DNA from: Pseudomonadota bacterium
Lineage (GTDB): Bacteria; Pseudomonadota; Alphaproteobacteria; Rhizobiales; Hyphomicrobiaceae
DNA length: 64,000 bases
Reading direction: 5' to 3'
Assembly (NCBI GenBank): GCA_023405815.1
Contig: JAEXXM010000011.1
Location: 62,001-126,000, forward strand
The notes under the pieces are model-generated. The model saw nothing but the letters and a program-made list of their open reading frames with translations. It ran no database searches and was not told the origin of the DNA. The position numbers were made by a program, and so were the translations under genes. Within the stretch, counting starts at the first letter, position 1, and the number at the start of each line of letters is the position of its first letter. Positions 47,301 to 53,510 of the stretch are shown one piece after another.

Positions 47301-47370
47301 GCTCGCCTGAAGCCATGGTGGCGCTCTCGGCGCGCGATCCATAGATCTCATTGTAGGCTTGGTTCGACAT
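44326..47370 (-). CDS. Coiled-coil / Sel1-repeat membrane protein, PodJ-like polarity factor
   Basis: The 1014-aa protein has a cytoplasmic N-terminal part of about 600 residues rich in coiled coil. It includes two copies of a repeat (IDAHLGTLTSQLSDERLTRL and IDAQLRMIAVQLSDERLSGL). Acidic Ala/Pro-rich segments follow, then a single transmembrane helix (RVAMSLLVILAAIPAAIFFM). A Pro-rich periplasmic linker leads to C-terminal Sel1/TPR repeats (AQWYRRAAAKGFPMAQFRLGTLYERGLGV, RWFETAAAYGLADSQFNLAVLYENGMGV). This is the domain order of PodJ, the polar organiser of Caulobacter and Agrobacterium. The ATG at 47370 has AAGGGATTG upstream. Confidence 0.85.
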   Translation of the reverse strand: MSNQAYNEIYGSRAESATMASGEPSAASMLDHMRDRLASLSDEARSIRAQMPHEFEPDVERIQQQMQRLGERLSDLSRGALVPYSPAQRVHERRTKEVRFVTQDDYRVARAQPDQVIALGAPGAARRAEPGQDINPWDEAAASALVQLYESGEAYASPARGEATMPPSARASTRMVAASRSVDRPAYGGASRAAMTEAPQSQRGCAMDSDLLDRRFAEIAARIEESLAQIRPEAALASLGSRFDQLETQINAMLGQMATRADIDELRLAEAQIEEIAGQLNQLRRQMARLDMIDAHLGTLTSQLSDERLTRLFNEGVHVSADIGRLDAIDAQLRMIAVQLSDERLSGLVSRSASREVDYEEVANFAAQRVVAASIGGAHDRDAHAREIGEVRGMLESLINERRHNDENNASMLETMQQALIRVLDRIDSLELAQTQAVAPAPAAAPPSAPAYQRAAAPVAPIAAAMAASASVSYDDLIPATATVYAEMPAIEAGEASDFLPPLEAESALADIEAYEQDIAAEQAPPRIPVYTTGSFDLDEAFSRSRDAEAASFGEPQPEKRSIEVLRHDFIADAHRAKLKAASKPDMTADSDMRAGELSVGARETPKARRRSIFSFRSQRVAMSLLVILAAIPAAIFFMPRTTAEQMNSATPAAITIEPSGKRGGALPAAEPTDAVPMDAEPMLPAAPTVVPPLNAPSKQTRQDVPALEPRGTGEYEDVNAAGAPIDTASLPDGITMQDGAASGQHLAQMNEQARMAYLSGQVGIAAAKATPASLMEEQLLRQSGVETDAGDDKSVKLPPATVGPYSMRLAAAQGDASAQFEVASRLAEGKGTDQDMVEAAQWYRRAAAKGFPMAQFRLGTLYERGLGVKPDPQRAQVWYERAATQGNVKAMHNLAVLIASRTPKADYKAAARWFETAAAYGLADSQFNLAVLYENGMGVAKDAQQAYKWLILAAKSGDKDAAARRDALKAKLSPEQAANAEADVEGWRAKPITGMANDARLAGQAWRDGNRRG

Positions 47371-47488
47371 CTCAATCCCTTGGCGCTGTTCGGGAGCCCC
47401 TAGGGGCTGTGGCTGTGCCGGCTGCTGTTGCCGAATCGGGACGCGCAAAACGAGATTCCGCTCGTCCCCAAGGCTTTGCGAGTCGCGG

Positions 47489-47514
47489 TAAACGTCAGGT
47501 TAAACGGCGGGTAA
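47489..47514. promoter_or_regulatory. Tandem TTAA-like half-sites (candidate CtrA boxes)
   Basis: TAAA (47489), TTAA (47500) and GTAA (47511) are separated by 7 bp each, giving an exact 11-bp period. The CtrA consensus is TTAA-N7-TTAA; each pair here has one mismatch. The site is about 120 bp upstream of the PodJ-like start and 70 bp upstream of yjbQ on the other strand. Confidence 0.4.
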
Positions 47515-47582
47515 AAATTGCACTGGCGGGCGCAATTAGCGGTCCGGCGCAGTCGAATCCCCGTGGCGAAAGCAGGCGAAAT

Positions 47583-48035
47583 ATGACGAAAGAGCCGAAA
47601 GAGGGCGCGATCTCGCAGGCGCTCGAGACGCTCACCGTCGATACGCGCGGTCCCGGCCTATGGGATCAGACGTCCGCCGTCAGGCGCTGGCTCGAGGGAA
47701 TTGGTGCGCGAGACGGGCTGCTGACGCTTTTCATCCGCCACACCTCGGCGTCGCTGCTGATCCAGGAGAACGCGGACCCGGACGTGCACACCGATCTCCT
47801 CGATGCGCTGGAGCGGATCGCCCCGCGTGGGGGCCCTTACGTCCACGACGTCGAGGGCCCCGACGACATGCCAGCGCACATCAAGGCGGCGGTGACGCAA
47901 ACGTCGCTGTCGATCCCCGTCAAGTCGGGGCAGATGCTGCTGGGGACGTGGCAGGGCATCTACGTTGCCGAGCATCGCGACCGGCCGCACCGGCGCGAAG
48001 TCGTGCTGCACTATCTCGGCACGTTCACCGGCTAG
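47583..48035 (+). CDS. YjbQ/UPF0047 family protein (secondary thiamine-phosphate synthase type)
   Basis: The 150-aa protein shows the family pattern: GLLTLFIRHTSASLLIQENADPDVHTDLL and ERIAPRGG, then SIPVKSGQMLLGTWQGIYVAEHRDRPHRREVVLHYLGT. Conserved His, Asp and Arg residues cluster in the active site. Members show weak thiamine-phosphate synthase activity, but the main physiological role is unclear. The ATG at 47583 has AGGCGAAAT upstream; the frame extends to 47409 without a plausible start. Its stop overlaps the convergent pip gene by 4 bp. Confidence 0.9.
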   Translation: MTKEPKEGAISQALETLTVDTRGPGLWDQTSAVRRWLEGIGARDGLLTLFIRHTSASLLIQENADPDVHTDLLDALERIAPRGGPYVHDVEGPDDMPAHIKAAVTQTSLSIPVKSGQMLLGTWQGIYVAEHRDRPHRREVVLHYLGTFTG

Positions 48036-49006
48036 GCGGGGGTCGCCCCACGCCGATAGCGGCGAGTTGCCGATACCAGCTCATGAGCGATGCCCGGCTC
48101 GCTCATTGCGTGGCCCGCGTCGGCGACGATGCGCAGCTCGGCGGACGGCCAGGCGCGCTTCAAGTCCCAGGCGTTCTTCATCGGCGTCACCACGTCGTAG
48201 CGGCCGTGCACGATGGTGCCGGGAATACCGGCGAGGCGGTGCGCGTCGGCCAATAGCTGGTCGTCGCTGGAGAAGAAGCCACCATTGACGAAGTAGTGGC
48301 ACTCGATGCGAGCAAACGCGATTGCATATGCATCGGCGCCGAATTGACGGATACGCTCGGGGTCCTGCAGCAGCGACAGTGTCGATCCCTCCCACACGCT
48401 CCACGCCTTGGCGGCGGCGACCCGCACGAGCGGATCGGGATCGGTGAGCCGGCGATGGTATGCGGCGATCATGTCGGCGCGCTCTTCGGGCGGGATCGGC
48501 GCCTCGAATGCCGCGAAGGCATCGGGATAGATCCAGCTGCAGCCCTGCTGGTAGAACCATTCGAGCTCGGCCCGGCGCACCAGGAAGATGCCGCGCAGGA
48601 TGAGGCTCTCCACCCGCTCGGGGTGCGTCTCGGCGTAGGCGAGTGCAAGCGTCGAGCCCCAGGAGCCGCCGAACAACTGCCAACGGTCGATGCCCAGCTT
48701 CTCACGCAGCCGCTCCATGTCGGCGACGAGGTGCCAGGTGGTGTTTGCCTCGAGCGAGGCATTTGGCGTCGAGCGCCCGCAGCCGCGCTGATCGAAGAGA
48801 ACGATGCGGTAGTGGCTCGGATCGTGAAAACGGCGCATGGTCGGGTTCGATCCACCGCCGGGGCCGCCGTGCACGAGCAGCGCTGGCTGGCCGCGGGGGT
48901 TGCCGCACTCCTCGAAATAGACGGTATGCCCATCGCCGACGTCGAGCTGGCCCGTGCGGTAGGGCTCTATGGCCGGATAGAGTGTGAGCCGTTCGTGCAC
49001 GGTCAT
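48032..49006 (-). CDS. pip: Proline iminopeptidase (peptidase family S33), copy 2
   Basis: The 324-aa enzyme carries HGGPGGGSNPTMRRFHDPSHYRIVLFDQRGCGRSTPNA, the catalytic GGSWGS with Ser115, and later HGRYDVVTP and DAGHAMSEPG for Asp and His. The N-terminal LYPAIEPYRTGQLDVGDGHTVYFEECGNPRG is the canonical Pip start, closer to characterised proline iminopeptidases than copy 1 at 506-1465. Having two diverged copies in one window suggests different peptide preferences. Confidence 0.95.
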   Translation of the reverse strand: MTVHERLTLYPAIEPYRTGQLDVGDGHTVYFEECGNPRGQPALLVHGGPGGGSNPTMRRFHDPSHYRIVLFDQRGCGRSTPNASLEANTTWHLVADMERLREKLGIDRWQLFGGSWGSTLALAYAETHPERVESLILRGIFLVRRAELEWFYQQGCSWIYPDAFAAFEAPIPPEERADMIAAYHRRLTDPDPLVRVAAAKAWSVWEGSTLSLLQDPERIRQFGADAYAIAFARIECHYFVNGGFFSSDDQLLADAHRLAGIPGTIVHGRYDVVTPMKNAWDLKRAWPSAELRIVADAGHAMSEPGIAHELVSATRRYRRGATPA

Positions 49007-49028
49007 CGGCAGGATTCCAGATTTCTTG

Positions 49029-50864
49029 TCATGAGCTGCGTTCGCGGCTCTTGAGCCGCAGCAGCCGCATCTCGCGGTCGTAGATCACCTCGCCGCCGGG
49101 GATACGGATTTCGCGCACCAGCTCGAGGACGCGGCGGCTCGGTTGCGGCGTGGCAAGACTGGCGAGCACAGCACCCAGGGCGCCGGCCGGCAACCCCAAA
49201 ATTGCGGCCAGCGCGCTGTCGAGGCCGAGGATGCCTCCTTCGCCGGCCAGTATAGCGATCACGGTGACGGCAAATCCGCAACTCATGCCTGCAATGGTGC
49301 CGAAATCGTTCATCCGCTTCCACCACACCGACAGCACGAGCACCGGGAAGAACGTCGAGCCAACGAGCGCGAGAGACCAGAGCATCAGACGTAACGGATC
49401 GGTCGGCGCGATCAGCGCCACAAGGGCGCCGGCGACGGCAACGCCGGCCATCGCGAGGCGGGCGACATGCAGCCGTCCATCGCGCGGCAGCGGCTCCCAG
49501 GAGAGGCCATTGACGACATCCTCGGCGACCACATTCCCAACCGCGCTGGCCGTCGTGCTGGCGCCGACGAGTGCTGCGGCAACGATCCCGGCGGCGGCGA
49601 AGTAAACGAACACGCTTGGCAGACCGGCCGCGACAGGCACGCTGAGAAGCACTGAATCGCGCGCGAAGGCGACGCTCGTGTAGGTGACCGGAGCAGCCTG
49701 ATCGATGGCCGCAAAGCCGAGATCGACGAGGTGGCGCATCCACCCGGGAAGCGAGGCGGGCCCTCCGCTTTTCACCGCGTCCATGAGGAAGTCGCGCATA
49801 TAGACGGCGATGGCGGCACAGGTAAGCATGATGAGCGCGAAGTAGACGGTGGCCCAACCCAGCGACTTGCGGGTTTCGTAGACGCCAGGCGTCATCGTCA
49901 CGCGCGGCAGCAACCACGGCGAAGCGGCGACGCCGGCAAGCACCGTCAATATCGTGACGACAAAGGCCGTCGGTCCGATGGCGCCGAAGGGCGCCGTGAA
50001 GCGCTTGGCGATGTGCGCCATGCCTTCACCGGGAAGCGCAAAGCCGAACGCAGGGGCGTCAATGATCGGAAGGCCCTGCGCCGCCTCGCTGTGCATCAGG
50101 GCGCGCAGCAGCGGTCCGTTGGTGAGCTGCGGCAGCGGGAAGTTGGTGATCATCACCGCGACGATGGTGACCGGCACAAGGAGAGCCAGCACTGCCGCGA
50201 TCGCCTCGGCGCTTCCCGACCAGGTGAGAGACCGCATGCCGCCGAGCACGATGGTCAAGACGAAGGCAGCGACGATCACAAAGACCATGAAGCCTTGCGC
50301 CTGCCCGACAAGCCAACCCGCGGCAAGCGTGCCGATACGCAGCTCGGCCGCAAGCATCAGCAGTGCCGGCACGGCCATGAGGCCGGCGGAGACGAGGCGG
50401 ACCATCCGGCTCTCGAAGCGGCGCCCGAGGTAGCTCGGAACGGTGAAGGTGCCGAACTTGCGGAAGAAGGGCGCCAGCATCACCGACATGAATACAAAGC
50501 CGGCGAGCCCCCCGATCATCAGGCAGAGCGCGTCGAAACCGATGAGGAAGAACACACCGGTCACGGCGACGATGCCCGTCGCGCCCATGGTCGCGACGGC
50601 GATGCCGAGACCTGTGTAGCCGGCGGGAACGCGGCGGCCAGCGGCGAAGAACTCGATCGGCTCGCGCGTCGGCACGCACAGGCCGATAGCAGCGTAGAGC
50701 GCGAGGGGGCCGAGCAACATCGCCCAGCGCAGCACGGAGTCAGAGGTCCCGAGCTGCTCGAAGATGAGAAGCAGGATCACCAGCCCGGCGAGCGAGCTAG
50801 CGAATATCCCGAAATATGTCCCAAGCCGCGGATTGACGAAGCGGGTGCGCGAGGTGACGGACAT
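49029..50864 (-). CDS. Sodium:solute symporter (acetate/monocarboxylate type, large subunit)
   Basis: The 611-aa membrane transporter has 13 or so helices. The SSS-family core includes GLGIAVATMGATGIVAVTGVFFLIGFDALCLMIGG, TVPSYLGRRFESRMVRL, RSLTWSGSAEAIAAVLALLVPVTIV and GASTTASAVGNVVAEDV. It is in the ActP-like/VC_2705 subgroup, which is paired with a small DUF4212 subunit; that partner gene is 23 bp upstream. It likely takes up acetate or related short acids with Na+. The substrate is inferred from the pair. Confidence 0.92.
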   Translation of the reverse strand: MSVTSRTRFVNPRLGTYFGIFASSLAGLVILLLIFEQLGTSDSVLRWAMLLGPLALYAAIGLCVPTREPIEFFAAGRRVPAGYTGLGIAVATMGATGIVAVTGVFFLIGFDALCLMIGGLAGFVFMSVMLAPFFRKFGTFTVPSYLGRRFESRMVRLVSAGLMAVPALLMLAAELRIGTLAAGWLVGQAQGFMVFVIVAAFVLTIVLGGMRSLTWSGSAEAIAAVLALLVPVTIVAVMITNFPLPQLTNGPLLRALMHSEAAQGLPIIDAPAFGFALPGEGMAHIAKRFTAPFGAIGPTAFVVTILTVLAGVAASPWLLPRVTMTPGVYETRKSLGWATVYFALIMLTCAAIAVYMRDFLMDAVKSGGPASLPGWMRHLVDLGFAAIDQAAPVTYTSVAFARDSVLLSVPVAAGLPSVFVYFAAAGIVAAALVGASTTASAVGNVVAEDVVNGLSWEPLPRDGRLHVARLAMAGVAVAGALVALIAPTDPLRLMLWSLALVGSTFFPVLVLSVWWKRMNDFGTIAGMSCGFAVTVIAILAGEGGILGLDSALAAILGLPAGALGAVLASLATPQPSRRVLELVREIRIPGGEVIYDREMRLLRLKSRERSS

Positions 50865-50887
50865 TGACTATCGATCCGCGGCTTCGC

Positions 50888-51148
50888 TCACGTGTCTTCG
50901 TGCGCGCCATGCCAATGGTCGATGGCATCCTGGCGGTTGACGAAGCTCGCCACCGTAAAGATGGCGACGAGGGCGATGCCGTGGGCGCTGAGGAAGTAGC
51001 CGAGCGGAAAGCCGAGAAAGCGCTCGCCGTTGAGGCTCTCGGCATAGAGCGGCAGCACGATGATCATCACCAGGAACGGCACCACGCTGGCGAGCATCTG
51101 CCACTTCGTATGCCGCCAGTACGGCTTACGCTCCTTGCGCTCCATCAT
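50888..51148 (-). CDS. DUF4212 small subunit of the sodium:solute symporter
   Basis: The 86-aa protein has KPYWRHTKWQMLASVVPFLVMIIVLPLYAESLNGERFLGFPLGYFLSAHGIALVAIFTVASFVNRQDAID. It has two transmembrane helices and the conserved FGFPLGYFLSAHG-like motif of DUF4212 (TIGR03647). It is encoded directly before the large symporter subunit, the standard arrangement. The start may be either of two adjacent Met codons (51148 or 51145). Confidence 0.93.
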   Translation of the reverse strand: MMERKERKPYWRHTKWQMLASVVPFLVMIIVLPLYAESLNGERFLGFPLGYFLSAHGIALVAIFTVASFVNRQDAIDHWHGAHEDT

Positions 51149-51345
51149 GACGGCTCACTCCCTCGTGCCGGTCCGAACCCGGGAGGCCGGGTCGCCCCAG
51201 ACACCTACACGACAATAGTTCGACGCATATATGGCGCGATGCCCCGGGGCCACCCCAAAGGAGCGTTTTGCGCCTGCTTTTCTTCGCCTAAGCTGAACGC
51301 TGGGGCGGCCGGCGGTCTCCGGCCCGCTATTTCGAGGGAGAAGCC

Positions 51346-51729
51346 ATGAAAGAGATGTGGGAAGAATTCAAGAATTTCGCGATGAAGGGCAATGTCATCG
51401 ACCTTGCCATCGGCGTGATCATCGGCGCCGCCTTCACGCCCATCGTCTCGACCCTCGTCGCCAATATCATGATGCCGATCCTCGGCTATGTCATGGCGGG
51501 GGTGGACTTCTCGGCGCTGGCCATCACGCCCATCGAGGGGGTCGAGATTAAGTACGGGCTGTTCCTCAACGCCATCATCCAGTTTCTGATCACGGCCGTG
51601 GCGCTGTTCTTCCTCATCAAGGCGATCAATGTAGTGCGCAAGCCGGCGGCGGCGGCTCCCCCACCGCCGACGCAGTCGGAGATCTACCTCAAGGAGATCC
51701 GCGACGCCCTAGTGAAGGACAAGGCCTAG
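51346..51729 (+). CDS. mscL: Large-conductance mechanosensitive channel
   Basis: The 127-aa channel releases solutes on osmotic downshock. It has the amphipathic N-terminal MKEMWEEFKNFAMKGNVIDLAIGVIIGAAF, first helix FTPIVSTLVANIMMPILGY, periplasmic loop, second helix LNAIIQFLITAVALFFLIKAIN, and a C-terminal helix LKEIRDALVKD that forms the cytoplasmic bundle. GGGAGAAGCC is the ribosome site. Length is typical. Confidence 0.97.
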   Translation: MKEMWEEFKNFAMKGNVIDLAIGVIIGAAFTPIVSTLVANIMMPILGYVMAGVDFSALAITPIEGVEIKYGLFLNAIIQFLITAVALFFLIKAINVVRKPAAAAPPPPTQSEIYLKEIRDALVKDKA

Positions 51730-51961
51730 GGAGCTGCTACCCAACTTTGCTTCAGACATGCATCGGCGACATTTCGAAGCCGGCACGATGCCTGCAAGGA
51801 ATGAGGTCCGAGGGATGCAGGTCGATGTCGGCTTACCTAACGTGTCGCTCATGATCGAGTGACACACAGGTGCGGACGGCGACTGTTCCAATCTGGGGCA
51901 AAAACGGGCGTGGACGTGGCGAGGCGAACGTGTCCTTGCCGCTCCGGTGAGGGAACTCTTC

Positions 51962-52642
51962 ATGCAGCTGTGTCCACTTGAGAATGGAAGCCCAAACCCT
52001 AACCTTCGGGTCCAGTTCTTTGGAATCGAGCTTGAGATCCGAGGCGCCGTTCTGCGTCCACGAAAGGAGACCGAGCTGCTCGGACGAGTGGCCCAGGGCC
52101 TGCTCCGCAGCATGAGCGTCGTTCCTGTTTGCGTCGATATGTGCTGTGGATCCGGCAATCTCGCGTTGGCGCTCGCTACGCATTCCGAGGATGCCCGTGT
52201 GATCGCCTGCGACCTCACAGCCGACTCCGTGGAGACAACGCGTCACAATGTGACCCAGTTGGGGTTTCAGGAGCGCGTCGCGGTGATGCAGGGGGATTTA
52301 TTCGAACCACTTGCCGGGCTCGAACGGGGGCTAGACCTTATTGTCTCCAACCCGCCCTACATCTCAACGTCTCGCCTGATAAGCGGGGACCGGTCTCATC
52401 TGCTTCTCAGTGAGCCCCGGGAAGCTTTCGACGGCGGCCCTTATGGGATCACTCTGCATACCCGCTTGATTGTCGAGGGTGCCCGCTATCTCAAACCCGG
52501 AGGATGGCTCGCATTCGAATTTGGCCTTGGGCAAGACCGTCAGGTGGCTGCTTTATTCAAGCGCTCGCGTGCGTATGATGAGCCGCTGTGGCATGTGGAC
52601 GAGGCAGGCGAAAGACGCGTCGTTTGCGCCCGAAAGACGTGA
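51962..52642 (+). CDS. HemK-like class I SAM-dependent methyltransferase, atypical composition
   Basis: The 226-aa protein has a Rossmann methyltransferase fold: CVDMCCGSGNLALALA (motif I), RVIACDLTADSVETTRHN (motif II) and the amino-methyltransferase motif NPPY in LDLIVSNPPYIS. NPPY and the PRKETELL lead-in place it near HemK/PrmC, but it is much shorter than PrmC and may modify another target, possibly a small molecule in a biosynthetic setting. It uses TTA and ATA codons, which are very rare in neighbours, suggesting recent transfer. ATG at 51962 has AGGG 8 bases upstream; a GTG at 51947 is the alternative. Confidence 0.85.
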   Translation: MQLCPLENGSPNPNLRVQFFGIELEIRGAVLRPRKETELLGRVAQGLLRSMSVVPVCVDMCCGSGNLALALATHSEDARVIACDLTADSVETTRHNVTQLGFQERVAVMQGDLFEPLAGLERGLDLIVSNPPYISTSRLISGDRSHLLLSEPREAFDGGPYGITLHTRLIVEGARYLKPGGWLAFEFGLGQDRQVAALFKRSRAYDEPLWHVDEAGERRVVCARKT

Positions 52643-52660
52643 CGGCCGGGACGCTGTTTC

Positions 52661-53257
52661 CTAGCTCCAGGCGAGCGCCACAGTGTTCCAGCCAATCATC
52701 ACCACGATGAGCACGAGCGCCACGGCAGCGACGCGGTAGGCGCGCACGTGGCCGGCCGCGTCGGCCCGTCGATGCATCGAGGCGCCGAGAGCGATCCAGG
52801 ATCCGCCGACGATCACTATCATGGCGCAAAGTGCGGCGAGCCAGGGCAGCATGCCAGGGAGGGCGGCGGCGGGCCCGAATGGCAGCAGCGTGAACGCAAA
52901 GATGACCGCCTTGGGGTTGAGCAGCGTCGTCACGAACACGCGGGAGAGCGTGACGGGTTGCGCAGTGGTGAGCGGCGCCGCGCTGTGCTGCCAGAACATC
53001 AGCGCGAGATGGACGAGATAGATGCAGACGGCGATGCGCAGGGCAATGCCGAAGGCGGGAACCGCGGCGACCACGGGGCCGACGACAACCAGCAGCAACG
53101 CGATGGCCGTGAGGTAGCCGCCCAACTCGCCGGCCAGCAGCTTCAACGAGTGACGAAAGCCGCTGACGGCCCCCGACGTCGCCAGCAGCGTGTTGGTCGG
53201 GCCGGGTGTGGCAAGCAGGGTAAGCGAGCCGAGCACGAAGGTGAGAGCGTCAGTCAT
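52661..53257 (-). CDS. LysE family amino-acid/homoserine exporter
   Basis: The 198-aa protein has six hydrophobic helices and the N-terminal signature LGSLTLLATPGPTNTLLATSGAVSGF, with the LysE/RhtB TPGPTN motif. LLNPKAVIFAFTLLPFGP is the second conserved block. It exports amino acids or related small molecules; the substrate is unknown. The start could be 53257 or 53272. It ends 18 bp from the convergent methyltransferase. Confidence 0.9.
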   Translation of the reverse strand: MTDALTFVLGSLTLLATPGPTNTLLATSGAVSGFRHSLKLLAGELGGYLTAIALLLVVVGPVVAAVPAFGIALRIAVCIYLVHLALMFWQHSAAPLTTAQPVTLSRVFVTTLLNPKAVIFAFTLLPFGPAAALPGMLPWLAALCAMIVIVGGSWIALGASMHRRADAAGHVRAYRVAAVALVLIVVMIGWNTVALAWS

Positions 53258-53393
53258 CTTGGGAAATCTCATACCTCTGGGCTCTGCCGGCATTGATCGC
53301 GATCAGGCGCTCGGGACCGCCCCGCGAACCCCGGGGAGAAGCCGACAGGGAGTTTTGCGGGGCCGACGGGGCCGTGGTATGAGGCAAATCGCG

Positions 53394-53468
53394 GCGGGCG
53401 TAGTTCAGTGGTAGAACGTCAGCTTCCCAAGCTGAATGTCGTCGGTTCGATCCCGATCGCCCGCTCCA
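53394..53468 (+). tRNA. tRNA-Gly (anticodon CCC)
   Basis: A full cloverleaf: acceptor GCGGGCG (53394-53400) pairs with CGCCCGC (53458-53464). The D arm is GTTCAGTGGTAGAAC, the anticodon stem TCAGC/GCTGA holds loop TTCCCAA with anticodon CCC, and the T arm is GTCGG-TTCGATC-CCGAT. The discriminator T is followed by an encoded CCA. Confidence 0.96.
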
Positions 53469-53510
53469 TAATCTTTCAAAGTCAATCAGTTACGTCCGCA
53501 TCCGCACTCC

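Noticed and set aside
45646..47310. 554-codon plus-strand frame opposite the PodJ-like gene
   Set aside because: It is rich in Arg/Gly/Leu with no recognisable domain. The minus-strand gene has a ribosome site, coiled coil, membrane helix, Sel1 repeats and a terminator.
51759..51862. 34-codon plus-strand frame between mscL and the methyltransferase
   Set aside because: It has no ribosome site or recognisable sequence; it could be a gene remnant but cannot be supported as a CDS.
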